A stretch of DNA of 64,000 bases from JAWKTM01 sp041399085 (GTDB lineage Bacteria; Planctomycetota; Planctomycetia; Pirellulales; Pirellulaceae), in NCBI GenBank assembly GCA_041399085.1, contig JAWKTM010000021.1:43297-107296 (forward strand), read 5' to 3'. Made by a program: the position numbers and the translations under genes. The notes beneath the pieces are model-generated. The model searched no databases. It had not been told where the DNA came from and worked only from the letters and a program-made list of their open reading frames with translations. This document shows positions 8,461-18,295 of the stretch, in pieces (the first letter of the stretch is position 1; each line of letters opens with the position of its first letter).

Positions 8461-8853
8461 CGCCTTTCTAAACGGACGGTTTTTACTTGTGCCGACTTGG
8501 CACTTGACGTGTTAGGGCAGTGAAAATCCCACAGTCGATCATCTAGCGGCTATGAGACGCCGCGCAACTACGATTGCAGTCTTATCGCTAATTCAAAATG
8601 TGGCAATGACGGTGACTCATCATTTGACAAAGAACTATGACAATTCGCGGTGACCTTACCGATTGGGCAATTTGTAGTGGAGGTGATCGCGCCGGCGGGC
8701 TACGAAATCGCCATGCCGAGCGCACGGTCTCATGGGATTCCGTGCGACGATAGGACTCGCATACCACGTACCCAACTCGTGATCGGTACAAGTCACACAA
8801 TCGTACCGGGCGACTGAATCGGAAGAATGAAGCGTCGCGTCGGTTTGGAAGTG
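8461..8853. other. Intergenic stretch, no gene recognised
   Basis: About 390 bases separate the SapC start from the eroded 3' end of the phosphotransferase. The base composition is lower in GC than the neighbours, with no open frame of protein-like composition. The SapC promoter should lie at the left end, but no confident -35/-10 pair was picked. Confidence 0.5.
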
Positions 8854-10080
8854 TTAACGCGAGTGCAAAGACGCTGTGGCTTCGGACCAGCTTGAAAGAG
8901 GTTCGGCGAAGATCATCCTCGCCGTTTGGCGGACTAATTCCTGCTGCCGTTCGTCCGTCAGATACTCGGCCTTGCTCTTGCCATCCACGCGCGAATCAGA
9001 CAGCCGGCCAGGTTTAACATCGCGCGTCGTTCAAGCTCGGTGAATGCCGAATCGCCGATGACCGGCCGCATGGTTTGAGCGTAGTCGTTCCAAAGGCGTC
9101 ACCGAGTTGAAGATAGGTCGAGGTTGGGTGCTTGGTGGGAGCGTTGGGTGGACTCGGCCGGGGCTGGGCTCGGCAGGAGCCTCAGTCTCCCGTAAGGGCT
9201 CGGCAGGAGCGTTGGGTTCCCATAAGGACTCGGCAGGAGCCTCGGTCTCCCGTAAGTTGGGTTCCCATAAGGACTCGGCAGGAGCCTCGGGCTCCCGGTT
9301 TCCGAGGTGGATCGCCTTCAGCACAATGTGGGTTAGGAAGAACCCTAGATCGAATGCGGGATCGCCGAAGTGGCCGACTTCAAAATCGACGAGCATCACT
9401 TCGTGTTGAAATAGCAGTAGGTTTTTGGGGCTGAAGTCGCCGTGGACGAGCGAATGGCGATTCTCAACGAGCGACGCGATCAGCGGTTCCAGATACTCAC
9501 GGAACTCCGGTCTTTGCTCGGCCGCAAAACGATAGTACGGATCGACCCGCAGTTGCTCGAAAAAGGATCGGTCCGCCAGTTGATTGGCCACGCCGGAATC
9601 GTTCCAAGTTCGGGCGTGCAGTCGGCCGAGCAGCTTGCCACATGCCGCCGCGATTCGCCGATCCGCGACGCCGCGCAGCAACTGCCGCTTCCATACGATG
9701 TGCTCGGCCGGCGCCGCCGACATCGCATACAGATAGTTCTCGCGATCTTCGAACACGACTTGCGGTACAGAAAATCGGAAACCGTCGTCCGCCGCGAAAT
9801 CGGTTTGCCGTTCGTCTCTTAAACAATCGGCACAGATCCGTAGCGTCTCGACTTCGCGCCAGATGCGCTCGACGCCGCAGAACCACGGATCGGTGACTCG
9901 CAATTGTTCGCGAGCCTGTTTCACGACCCAATCTTCTCGCTCCGTCGAATCGAAACTAATTCGCAGCACGATGTTCGAGACGCCGCCAGTCAACAGCCGC
10001 ACACGAACTCGCTCGTCGTCTGCAATTCGGCCGCTTTCGCGAAGATAATCGGCCGCGCTGGATTCGTCGATCAATCGCAT
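8854..10080 (-). pseudogene. Aminoglycoside/choline-kinase-like phosphotransferase, 3' end broken
   Basis: The first ~265 codons are intact and typical of the APH fold: LLTGGVSNIVLRI (nucleotide loop), HSLVHGDFSPKNLLL (catalytic loop) and VDFEVGHFGDPAFDLGFF (metal-binding Asp). After KAIHLGNR the frame runs into about 170 bp of GGCAGGAGCC repeat (9135-9300), giving a low-complexity tail of repeated EAPAES. Beyond it the old C-terminus is readable only by changing frame: TYLQLGDAF, then WNDYAQTMRPVIGDSAFTEL, then RVDGKSKAEYLTDERQQELV, stopping at 8854. The two later shifts fit loss of one T from a T run and one CG from a CG run. The ORF itself stops at 9031 in the wrong frame. Confidence 0.75.
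9135..9302 (+). repeat. GGCAGGAGCC tandem repeat inside a gene
   Basis: GGCAGGAGC occurs at 9172, 9202, 9232 and 9277. Units read CTCGGCAGGAGCCTCGGTCT followed by CCCGTAAG, alternating with GTTGGGTTCCCATAAGGA. GGAGCC-TCGG-CTCCCG-type arms make each unit weakly palindromic. Related single elements lie at about 3933 and 47118. The insertion interrupts the 3' part of the phosphotransferase gene. Confidence 0.8.
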
Positions 10081-10145
10081 GGAAAGCGCCCGTCACTCGA
10101 CTCGCGGAAGGCAAGATCGCCGATCCGCGGACACTCGCCGCGCCG

Positions 10146-11495
10146 CTAAATCAACTCGCTGATCGGCGTCGGATCGCTCACCAAGTGGCTCGGGCGACCT
10201 TGCGGCGTGTACAGAATCTTGTCGGGATCGATGCCCAGCTTCGTATAGATTGTCGAGACAAAGTTCTCCGGCGACAACACGCGTTCGACGGCCGAGTAAC
10301 CGTTGCGATCGGTCGCGCCGACGACCGTGCCGCCCGGCGTTCCGCCACCCGCCATCAACACGCTCATCGCATTCGCCCAGTGATCGCGGCCCGGCGTGTT
10401 CTGACCACTCAGCGTCGAAATCTTCGGCGTCCGGCCGAACTCGCCCAACGCCACAACCAAGGTCGACTCTAGCAAGCCACGTTGCTCCAAGTCCTCGATC
10501 AACGTCGCGACGGTTCGATCCCAGTTCGGCAAACGAGTTCGCAACGTTCCGAACAAATTCGAGTGATGATCCCAACCGCCGTCGTAAACGGTCACGAACG
10601 GCACACCGGCTTCCACCAAGCGGCGGGCCAACAACGCCCGCTGGCCGAACGAATCGCGGCCATAGGAATCGCGGACTTGATCCGATTCGCGAGCGATATC
10701 GAACGCGGCTTGCGCCTCGGGCGAGGTCACCAAGTCGAACCCTTGGCGATAATATTCGTCCACGGCAACCGCCGGATCACCGGCCGCTTCGTCGTTGATG
10801 CGTTTCATGCGATCGACCAAGTGCCGCAAATCCGTGCGGCGATCGAACCGGTCGCCCAACAGATCGCGAGGCACGGCTACGTCACGGACGCGGAAATTAT
10901 CGCGATTGGGATCGTCCGACACGACGAACGGCGCGTACTGAGCGCCCAGAAAATTCGGGCCGCCGCTGCGGGACATCTGCGGCATCGAGAAATAGGCCGG
11001 CAGCGCGTTGTTGGTTCCGCATTCCTTGGCGACCACCGACCCCATGCTGGGATGGAAACTGACGAACGCACCGCAGCCCACGGGAATCCGTGGCGGCGCG
11101 CCGGTCATCATGTAATGGTTCCCCGCGCCGTGGTTGCCTTGATCGTGGCGACTCGAGCGGATCATGGCGAACTTGTCTAGCGAAGCCGCCAGCCGCACCA
11201 TGTGCTCGGAAAAATGCACGCCCGGTCCCTTGGTCGCGATCGGTTCAAACTCGCCGCGAATCTCGGCCGGAGCATCTGGCTTCGGGTCGAATGTTTCGAA
11301 GTGCGTCGGTCCGCCGTCCATCCAAATCAAGATGCAGGACTTGGCTTTGGCCCGTCGTCCGCTGTTCGCTTGTTCGGCCGCGTTCACGCCGCGAGCTCGC
11401 AACGCTCCGGCCAACCCGCCGCCCAAGAACGCTCCCAGGCCGAGCCGCAAACAATCACGTCGAGTGGCTCCTTCACAATTGCCGCGAATTCGCAT
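10146..11495 (-). CDS. DUF1501 domain protein with Tat signal
   Basis: The product is 449 aa. The N-terminus has a twin-arginine motif (TRRDCLRLGLGAFLGGGLAG), so it is predicted to be exported folded. The body has the DUF1501 hallmarks ILIWMDGGPTHFETFDPKPD and LGEFGRTPKIS near the C-terminus, a sulfatase/alkaline-phosphatase-like fold. In planctomycetes these genes usually sit beside DUF1549/DUF1553 cytochrome-like genes; none is present here. ATG 11495 sets the Tat signal at the terminus; the upstream extension lacks signal character. The function is unknown. Confidence 0.9.
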   Translation of the reverse strand: MRIRGNCEGATRRDCLRLGLGAFLGGGLAGALRARGVNAAEQANSGRRAKAKSCILIWMDGGPTHFETFDPKPDAPAEIRGEFEPIATKGPGVHFSEHMVRLAASLDKFAMIRSSRHDQGNHGAGNHYMMTGAPPRIPVGCGAFVSFHPSMGSVVAKECGTNNALPAYFSMPQMSRSGGPNFLGAQYAPFVVSDDPNRDNFRVRDVAVPRDLLGDRFDRRTDLRHLVDRMKRINDEAAGDPAVAVDEYYRQGFDLVTSPEAQAAFDIARESDQVRDSYGRDSFGQRALLARRLVEAGVPFVTVYDGGWDHHSNLFGTLRTRLPNWDRTVATLIEDLEQRGLLESTLVVALGEFGRTPKISTLSGQNTPGRDHWANAMSVLMAGGGTPGGTVVGATDRNGYSAVERVLSPENFVSTIYTKLGIDPDKILYTPQGRPSHLVSDPTPISELI

Positions 11496-11689
11496 GGCGG
11501 GACTCCAAGCAGATTGAGGTGGGTAGGTTTTGCGTCTAGGTAGGCGGGAGAGTCGGGCGTGTCGCACGCTCGCCGACGCGGCTCATTGTACAAACTCGCG
11601 CAACGAATCTCCATACGTTTATCGACCGCGAAGTCGATGCGTGTCCAGGATGCGACGAATTCGCAAACCGGCGAAAACGGACGCGAATC

Positions 11690-11977
11690 TCACGCCCAGT
11701 CGTCCCGTTTTTCACGGCGGCGTCGCCGTCGCTCGCGGCGCGTTAGCCATTGGAACGCGAAGCTCAGCACGATCGTGGCCAAGATCGGAGCCGTCAGCGT
11801 TACGAAGATAAAGCCCAGATGAAAACGGCCGCCGTAGCGAACGGATTGCACGAGGTAATAGCCGGCGGCGGCCATCATGCTGAAGACAATCATCACCAGC
11901 AGCATGCCGCCGATGCCGAACCGAGGCGACCAAGGATCGGGGATTTGCGAACCGTTTTGGTCGGGCGTGCTGTTCAT
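11690..11977 (-). CDS. Small two-helix membrane protein
   Basis: The product is 95 aa. A Pro-rich cytoplasmic start (SQIPDPWSPRFGIGG) precedes two hydrophobic helices (MLLVMIVFSMMAAAGYYLVQ and FIFVTLTAPILATIVLSFAF) and a very basic tail (RRERRRRRREKR). No family is recognised. Charge distribution places the tail inside the cell. The gene is single and oriented like the DUF1501 gene, 195 bp upstream of it. Confidence 0.7.
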   Translation of the reverse strand: MNSTPDQNGSQIPDPWSPRFGIGGMLLVMIVFSMMAAAGYYLVQSVRYGGRFHLGFIFVTLTAPILATIVLSFAFQWLTRRERRRRRREKRDDWA

Positions 11978-12260
11978 GGGTCGCGTTGGGAGAGTGGTCG
12001 GTGTTGAGACGATTATGCCAGAGGTGACGAATTGTTCAATTCCGCCGGATGTAGCGCCGATGATGTTTACAGCGGACTATCGCTCTGTCCCGCAATGGCG
12101 AAGCGTTAGCAGGTTCCGCTCGACCTTTCCTTCTTATCTTGCCGGCCGCTGATCGGTTCGTCCGCGATTTCCCCGCCAGAAGTCGCCGGAGTTTGGAGCC
12201 GCGTGCCGCCTGTCGTCGACGCGTTTCGCGCACCACCAAATCACAAAGGATAATCGACCC

Positions 12261-12698
12261 ATGAAACCACTGCTGTTTGCGCTGGCCGCTTGCGTGTTGT
12301 TGGCGAGCGGTACGGGATGTCATCACAATCTGGCCCGCAACGGATGCGGCGGTTGCCAATCGTGCGGTTCGTGCGGCACGAATTGCGGAGCCTGCGGCGA
12401 TACGGGCGTAATCGGCGGCGGTCGCGGCGGAGTTGTCGGTTGCCGAAATTGCGGCGGCCAAGGCGGACTGCTGCACGGCGGCGGATTGCACAATGGTTCG
12501 CTGTGCCAACCCGGTCCGCTCGGCTGGCAACGCGGCGGCACCAACGAGATCCCGCGTCTGCCGGATCATGTCTACGGCAACCACGTCGGCTTCGTCGGCG
12601 CTGGCGGTCCGCCGACACCCACGGTCGGCTATCCGTACTATACGACTCGCGGTCCGCGCGACTTCCTGCAAGACAACCCGCCCAGCATCGGTCGCTAG
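12261..12698 (+). CDS. Small Cys/Gly-rich lipoprotein
   Basis: The product is 145 aa. The signal peptide ends ASGTGC, a plausible lipobox. The mature part has CGGCQSCGSCGTNCGACGD, several further Cys, then glycine-rich and Pro/Tyr-rich segments (GGPPTPTVGYPYYTTRG). The closely spaced cysteines suggest metal binding or disulfide cross-linking in the envelope. No named family was recognised. A strong terminator follows 34 bp downstream, so it is a single-gene transcript. Confidence 0.75.
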   Translation: MKPLLFALAACVLLASGTGCHHNLARNGCGGCQSCGSCGTNCGACGDTGVIGGGRGGVVGCRNCGGQGGLLHGGGLHNGSLCQPGPLGWQRGGTNEIPRLPDHVYGNHVGFVGAGGPPTPTVGYPYYTTRGPRDFLQDNPPSIGR

Positions 12699-12731
12699 TT
12701 AAAGGCGGGCCGAGAATAACAAACACACGAA

Positions 12732-12764
12732 AACCGGCGAGCAAACGCTCGCCGGTTTTTTTAT
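12732..12764 (+). terminator. Rho-independent terminator
   Basis: AACCGGCGAGC, loop AAAC, GCTCGCCGGTT, then a run of T. The stem is perfect over 11 bp. It ends the transcript of the Cys-rich lipoprotein. Confidence 0.92.
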
Positions 12765-12926
12765 GCGCCGAGGACGGTGAGGGCGAGACAGTTGCCGTGC
12801 GTTCGCTCGCCGCTGCGGGATCGTGCAGAGGCCGAAAATAATTGACTTTATGGTATGGAACTCGACTACGACTTTACTTCACAATAGGCAGAGGCCAACT
12901 GAGTCATTGTTTCGCGAGCATTGAGG

Positions 12927-13562
12927 ATGATCGAGATTCGCCACAAAGTGTCGGGCGATGTGCTGCTAACGCTTCAAGCCGAGTCGCTGGTCGGCCAGAG
13001 CTTGCAGGGCGCGTCGCTGGAGTGCGCGAATTTGGCTCGAATGAATCTCAGCGGCGCGGACCTGCGAAACGCCAATCTGAAAGAAGCCGACCTGACCGAG
13101 GCGCAATTGGATGACGCCCGACTTCAGGAAGCGTGTTTGCAGCATGCCAACGTCAGCAACGCGAATCTGGTGCGTGCGAACTTGACCGACGCGATTTGCG
13201 ATCACGCACACTTCACCGACTCGAATCTTTCGGAAGCGGTGCTGCGTTACGCGCGGTGTAACGAAGCGGACATGGCCGGGGCGGTCCTGATTTCGGCCGA
13301 CATGAGTCTCGCGAATTTGCGGCACGCAAACTTGAACGACGCGAACATGAATCGAGCCAATCTTCGCGGTACGGATCTGACCGGCGCGAATCTGACGGGC
13401 GCGAACTTGACGCTCTCGAACATGTTCGACGCGAAGCTTATGGACGCTCGGCTGGAGCGCGTGAAGATGGAAGGCGCGATCGGCGCTCACGGCCAACGCG
13501 TGCCGGTGCGTTCGGCGACGTCGGCCAAGAAGAGCCGCAAATGGTGGCACTTCTGGGGCTAG
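12927..13562 (+). CDS. Pentapeptide-repeat protein
   Basis: The product is 211 aa. From about residue 25 to 185 it is almost wholly A(N/D)LXX pentapeptides (ANLKEADLTEAQLDDARLQE and similar), the right-handed quadrilateral beta helix. The C-terminal tail is basic (TSAKKSRKWWHFWG). ATG 12927 is chosen; a TTG two codons earlier also fits. Some such proteins mimic DNA and protect gyrase, but nothing here points to that role. Confidence 0.88.
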   Translation: MIEIRHKVSGDVLLTLQAESLVGQSLQGASLECANLARMNLSGADLRNANLKEADLTEAQLDDARLQEACLQHANVSNANLVRANLTDAICDHAHFTDSNLSEAVLRYARCNEADMAGAVLISADMSLANLRHANLNDANMNRANLRGTDLTGANLTGANLTLSNMFDAKLMDARLERVKMEGAIGAHGQRVPVRSATSAKKSRKWWHFWG

Positions 13563-13576
13563 TCGCCGAAGTCGTC

Positions 13577-14518
13577 TTATTGCCAGATGGGCGGATGTTG
13601 CGGGAAGGCGTTGAAGCTGGCGGCGGTTGGCGGCGCACCTTGTGCCGGTGGCGTCGGCATTTGAGCCACTGGCGGCGCGGTTCCCATCAGCATGATCGGC
13701 TCGCCCAGCCCGAACTTCTGAGGAGCCGCTTCATAGATCGGCCGAGCTTCGGTAAGCAACTCGGCCAACTCCGCCGAACGACGCTCGTCGGCCGGATGTG
13801 TTGACAGGAATTCCGGCGGCGCTGGTTGGTCCTTGGCGGTCGCAAACCGTTGCCAGAACCGCACGGCTTCGGTCGGGTCGTAGCCAGCCTTGGCCATCAA
13901 CATCAAGCCCATGCTGTCCGCTTCCGATTCGTGTTTGCGGCTATACGGCAGAACAAAACCATACTGAGTGCCCAAGCCATAAGCCTTCATCACCCATTCG
14001 CGTTCGCGTTCGTCGCGTTTGCGAGTGACGTAGTCGACGGCCGTTTGCGCGCCGGAGACAACCATTTGGTGACTCATTCGCTCGCCGCCATGTCGAGCCA
14101 GCGCATGGGCCACTTCGTGCGACATCACCACGGCCAATCCGGCTTCGTTATCGCAAACCGGCAAGATGCCTTCGTAAACCGCGACTTTGCCGCCCGGCAA
14201 ACAGAAAGCGTTCTGTTGCGGCGAAGCAATCACGCGAAACTCCCACTGATAATCGGGCCGATCGGCCGCCGCCGCGATTCGCTGACCGACGCGGTTCACC
14301 ATTTCGATATAACGCTGGTTCGTCGAAGCCGGCTCGGCGGTCGTGGTTTCTTGATAGGCTTGCAGACCGAGCTCGAGTTCCTTGTCCTCGGCCATCAACA
14401 TCAGTTGCGATCGTCCGGTCATGGGCGTTGTGCGGCATCCGGCCAGCCCGATGAGACAAACGAAGGCCGCGGCACAGGCGACGCGGTGACAAGTCCAGCG
14501 AGTTGGCGAGTGGAGCAT
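13577..14518 (-). CDS. M48 family metalloprotease lipoprotein
   Basis: The product is 313 aa. The signal peptide ends in the lipobox IGLAGC (Cys 28), so it is envelope-anchored. The zinc motif HEVAH lies at 134-138 and the third ligand is in HESEADSMGL around residue 200. The N-terminal TGRSQLMLMAEDKELELG is typical of the Oma1/LoiP/BepA-like M48 lipoproteins that degrade misfolded envelope proteins. The C-terminal tail is Pro/Ala-rich. It is convergent with the pentapeptide gene, with only 14 bp between the stops. Confidence 0.92.
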   Translation of the reverse strand: MLHSPTRWTCHRVACAAAFVCLIGLAGCRTTPMTGRSQLMLMAEDKELELGLQAYQETTTAEPASTNQRYIEMVNRVGQRIAAAADRPDYQWEFRVIASPQQNAFCLPGGKVAVYEGILPVCDNEAGLAVVMSHEVAHALARHGGERMSHQMVVSGAQTAVDYVTRKRDEREREWVMKAYGLGTQYGFVLPYSRKHESEADSMGLMLMAKAGYDPTEAVRFWQRFATAKDQPAPPEFLSTHPADERRSAELAELLTEARPIYEAAPQKFGLGEPIMLMGTAPPVAQMPTPPAQGAPPTAASFNAFPQHPPIWQ

Positions 14519-14798
14519 CGGTATCCGTTCCGATTTTCAAGGGCTTCGTGAAGTTTTGAAGCGACCGGCGCAATCTCAGCGCGATCCGCTCCTGGCCGTG
14601 GATTCAGTTTCTTATCGTCGCTCCGATCGTGCGGCTTAAACCAGTTTTTCCGACTGGCCCGCTAGCACATGAAAGGGAACGCGTCCGGCCGACGATTCGC
14701 TCGTCGGCCGTTCGCCCGGGCCGCTCGATTGTTACACTGCGGGGAAGTCATTCAATCACGAGTTGGTTGCCGGTCCGCAGTTTCCGCGAGGCGTTTGC

Positions 14799-16790
14799 AT
14801 GCCCGATTTAGTTGCTCAGGGAAGTTCCGCCGAACAGCGGTGGCGACGCGCGGTTCCGGCCGATCAGTGGATTGTTGTGGGACGCGCGGCGGGCGTATGG
14901 AGCGTCGCGTGGGACGATCGTGTCTCGCGGCGGCATGTGCGCATTCGCTGGCGCGGCGGACGGTTGAATGTCGAACGCGTGCCCGACTCGCGAAACCCGG
15001 TGTTCTATCAAGGGCAAAGCCACGATCGGTTTTCCGTGCGGCCGGGCGAACACTTCGTCATCGGCGGCACTTCGTTTCTGCTGGCCGACGAACGGATCGA
15101 GTTGTCGCAGGCCGAAGACGCGCCGCTGACCGAGCAGGTCTTCAGCCCCGGCTATCTGCAACGCGTTCCTTTCCGAGACGCCAATCGCCGGATCGAACTG
15201 GTGAGCCGCTTACCCGACATCATCTCGGGCGCCGCGAGCGACGACGAGCTGTTTGTTCGCGTGGTCAACATTCTGATGTCGGGCGTCGAACGAGCCACGG
15301 CGGCGGCGTTGGTCGCCGCCAATCGATCCGAGGCAGCGTCGGATGCGAGCGGGCGAGCGGCGTCGGATTCGACGGATGTTCGCATTTTGCACTGGGATCA
15401 TCGGGGTGAATACGGACGCGGCTTCGCGCCCGGCGCTCGATTGATCCAACTGCCACAGTCGAACGCGAAGAGAGCGTGATTCATGTCTGGAGCCGACCTC
15501 GCCCGCCGACCGGTGCGGCTGAGTCCATCGACCGGTGACCTGCCGCTCGTTGCCTCGAATTTCGCCGAATGAACCGACGATCGTCTCGGAAGCGAACTTG
15601 CCGCAATCCGACACATCCCTCGCAATCCAATACGACGCAGTCCACCCATCGCAGCCATCACCGCAGCGGACAGCCGCGCCCGCTCCTTCCGCCGATCCGC
15701 AGTTCACGCAGAGCGAGGATCTCGACTGAAAGGCTTTCTGCACGCCGCTGACGGCCGACCCATGTCGCGGTTGAGCGTTGTATGTGGCTGGAAAACTCGC
15801 CGGCGGCGATGCGGTCACGCACGACGCCCGCGATCCAGCTGACGCAGACGAAGTGAAGTTCGTCGAACTGACCGCCAACATGTTGACTTCACTACGTCGC
15901 ATGCGAGTCTGGAACGGAAGGACGCCAGCCTGCGTTCGTTTTTCTCGCCCGTGGTTTTGGAAGCTCTGGCCGAACACGATCCCGAACAGATACTCGCGGC
16001 CGCGCGAAGTGAACGCTCGGTGTTGTTCTGCGATCTCCGCGGATTCTCGCGCGCAGCAGCATCGGCCGATGATCTGCTGGGATTGTTGCGGCAGGATGAG
16101 TCGAGCGTTGGGCGTGATGACGCGTCATTCTCGATCAAGGCGGCGTTGTCGGCGATTTTCATGGCGACGCACCAGTGGGTTTTTGGGGCTGGCCGCTGGA
16201 GCAATCGGATGCGGCCGAAAGAGCGTGTCGCGCGACTGTCGGCATTCAGGCGGAGTTCGCCGCGGCGGCCAGCGACTCGACGCATCCGCTGGCCAATTTC
16301 CGCATGGGAATCGGCATCGCGACAGGACGGGCCGTGGCGGGCAAGATCGGGACGATCGATCAAGTGAGTGAGCCGTCTTCGGGCCGGTCGTAAATCTGGC
16401 GTCGCGGTTGGAAGGACTGACCAAACACAGTGCGAGCGCTTCGATTTTGCTCGATCCGCCAACGGCCGAAATCGTGCAGGGGTGTCTCGCGCAACGAAGC
16501 CCGCGTGCGCGCGTGTCGCAACGGTGCGCCCCCAGCGGCATGTCGGCCAGCGTCGAAGTAAGTCCGTTGCTGCCGGGCCGCGTCAGACCGCTATTGTCCG
16601 ACGAACACATTGCGGCCTACGAATCGGCGGCTCGGTAGCAGCTTTCTCGGCCGGCGATTGGCAGCGTGCTTTTTCGCTGCTGCATGCCGTGCCGGCCGAA
16701 GACCGCGTGAAGGATCTACTCACGGTGTTCATCGCCCAAAACAATCGCACGCCGCCCCGGATTGGGACGGCGTGATCCCATCGTTGACGA
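14799..16790 (+). pseudogene. FHA-GAF-class III adenylate/guanylate cyclase, multiply frameshifted
   Basis: The first frame (14799-15479) has an FHA domain (VVGRAAGVWSVAWDDRVSRR, then IGGTSFLL) and the start of a GAF domain. It then falls out of frame. Continuations appear in other frames: QFTQSEDLD and AFCTPLTADPCRG, then YVAGKLAGGDAVT, DEVKFVELTANMLTSLRRMR, VVLEALAEHDPEQIL with SVLFCDLRGFSR (cyclase metal site), LANFRMGIGIATGRAVAGKI, VNLASRLEGLTKHSAS, FSAGDWQRAFSLLHAVPAED, and PDWDGVIP near 16780. At least six indels are needed to join them. The order is exactly that of planctomycete FHA-GAF-cyclase proteins of about 550-600 aa. Confidence 0.8.
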
Positions 16791-16811
16791 TCGGCAGCGA
16801 AGTGCCTACCG

Positions 16812-16930
16812 ATGCTGGCAGCATCGACCACACCTTTCGACCACGCGGCATCGGCCACGCAGCATTGGCTGCGTGGTGGACGCTGCCAGCGTCCCAACAG
16901 ATACATTCTCATCTGCCGCTCATAGAAGAC
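16812..16930. repeat. Hairpin cluster with a fragment of the large-palindrome repeat
   Basis: GATGCTGGCAGCATC is a palindrome. About 60 bp on, GACGCTGCCAGCGTC is another, and CCACGCAGCATTGGCTGCGTGG lies between as a stem. The two outer palindromes also pair with each other (GCATCGACCAC against GTGGTGGACGC). TTCTCATCTGCCG and TCATAG at 16906-16925 match the tail of copy B at 3541-3560. The cluster separates the cyclase remnant from the convergent DAHP synthase gene. Confidence 0.65.
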
Positions 16931-16970
16931 CGTCGGGACTCTGAAGGCTCGCGGAAAGAATGTGACGACC

Positions 16971-17981
16971 TTATCCCATTTGTTTGCCGATCGCTTCCGC
17001 CACGCGTCGGCAGCGTGGCATCACGTTCTGAACTGCGGGATGTTCAACGACTGATAACCGTCGCTCATCCGCCTGTTCGGGATTCGGATGCACTTCCAGA
17101 ATCAACGCGTCGGCCCCAGCCGCAACGGCTGCCACGGCCATGTCGGGCACTAGGTACGTGTGGCCCGTTCCATGACTCGGTCGATCCGACGGGCAAGTGC
17201 GTTTTGTGATGCAAATACGTGACGCTGGCAGTGACAGCATTGGTCGCGTATGCGACTCGAACGTGCGAATGCCACGTTCGCACAGCAACACGTTGGGGTT
17301 GCTACGTTCAATGTGCTCGGCCGCCAACAGCAACTCTTCCATCGTCGCGCTCGCGCCGCGTTTCAGCAGCACCGGATTCCGCGTGTTGCCGACCGCTTCT
17401 AGTAAGCGATAGTTCTGCATGTTGCGAGCGCCGATTTGCAGCACGTCGGCGTAGGACGCGACCAACTCGACATCGTCGGTCGACATCACTTCGGTGACGA
17501 CCGCCAAGCCGGTTTCCTCGCGAGCCGCCGCCAGCAGCTTCAAACCTTCTTCCTTCATGCCTTGGAAGCTGTACGGACTGGTTCGCGGTTTGAAAGCTCC
17601 GCCGCGCAGCGCCGTCGCTCCAGCCGCCTTCACAGCGCGAGCCGTCGTCATGATCTGCTCTTCACTCTCGACCGAACACGGTCCGGCAATCACACCCACC
17701 GCGCGATCGCCGCAGAGAAATCCGCCCACTTTGATTTGCGTCGGTTCGGGCTTTACCTCGCGGCTGGCGATCTTGTACGGCGCCAGAATCGGAACGACTT
17801 CGGCCACGCCCGGACCGCTTTCCAACGACTCCTTTGTCTGCGATCGCTTCTCGCCGATCGCCGCGATCACCGTGCGTTCGGTTCCTTGAATCACGTGAGC
17901 CTTCAACCCCAGTCCCTCGATCCGTTGAACCATGTGCGCCACCTGATCCTCCGACGCCCCTTTCTCCATTACCACAATCAT
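16971..17981 (-). CDS. aroF: 3-deoxy-7-phosphoheptulonate (DAHP) synthase, internally frame-scrambled
   Basis: The product is 336 aa, family length. DAHP synthase joins phosphoenolpyruvate and erythrose 4-phosphate in the first shikimate step. The N-terminal ferredoxin-like domain (MIVVMEKGAS) and the barrel (GVIAGPCSVES, RGGAFKPRTSPYSFQG, LCERGIRTFESHTR) are normal. Two segments are out of frame. The first follows HTR, where the correct NAV-TASVTYLHHKTHLPV is readable one frame over, rejoining at PSHGTGHTYLVPDM. The second follows HPNPEQA, where MSDGYQSLNIPQFRT is readable, rejoining at MPRCRRVAEAIGK. Each pair of indels restores the frame, so the ORF stays open, but the conserved DPSHG Asp is lost. 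Activity is doubtful if the sequence is correct. Confidence 0.85.
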   Translation of the reverse strand: MIVVMEKGASEDQVAHMVQRIEGLGLKAHVIQGTERTVIAAIGEKRSQTKESLESGPGVAEVVPILAPYKIASREVKPEPTQIKVGGFLCGDRAVGVIAGPCSVESEEQIMTTARAVKAAGATALRGGAFKPRTSPYSFQGMKEEGLKLLAAAREETGLAVVTEVMSTDDVELVASYADVLQIGARNMQNYRLLEAVGNTRNPVLLKRGASATMEELLLAAEHIERSNPNVLLCERGIRTFESHTRPMLSLPASRICITKRTCPSDRPSHGTGHTYLVPDMAVAAVAAGADALILEVHPNPEQADERRLSVVEHPAVQNVMPRCRRVAEAIGKQMG

Positions 17982-18065
17982 GACACCAATCTCCGGCTTG
18001 AATTGAATTGGGCTCGCCGCCTACCGAGCGCGCCGCCCGCGAAACTGCACCTACGAAACTCCAGC

Positions 18066-18107
18066 AACAAAAAAAGCCCCGAAAACCACAGGGGTCGTCG
18101 GGGCTTG
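18066..18107 (-). terminator. Rho-independent terminator after topoisomerase IB
   Basis: On the minus strand AAGCCCCGACGACCCC through TCGGGGCTTTTTTT forms a 9-bp GC-rich stem followed by T7. It lies between the topoisomerase remnant and the DAHP synthase start. Confidence 0.8.
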
Positions 18108-18295
18108 GCATTTACCATTGGGAAGCGGTCACGCACCTCCACCGGCCCCTCGCTGCCGAGGATAGGTAAAGCTAAACCAAAAGTAGAAACCGCGTGACAA
18201 CATGCGGGCTATTATGCTCGGCAGGCGAAAGTTTGCAAGTGCCGGGCAAGTTGCCTTAGCCGCCGGTACCGCTCGCCTCAGTCGGCCCCGCCTTT

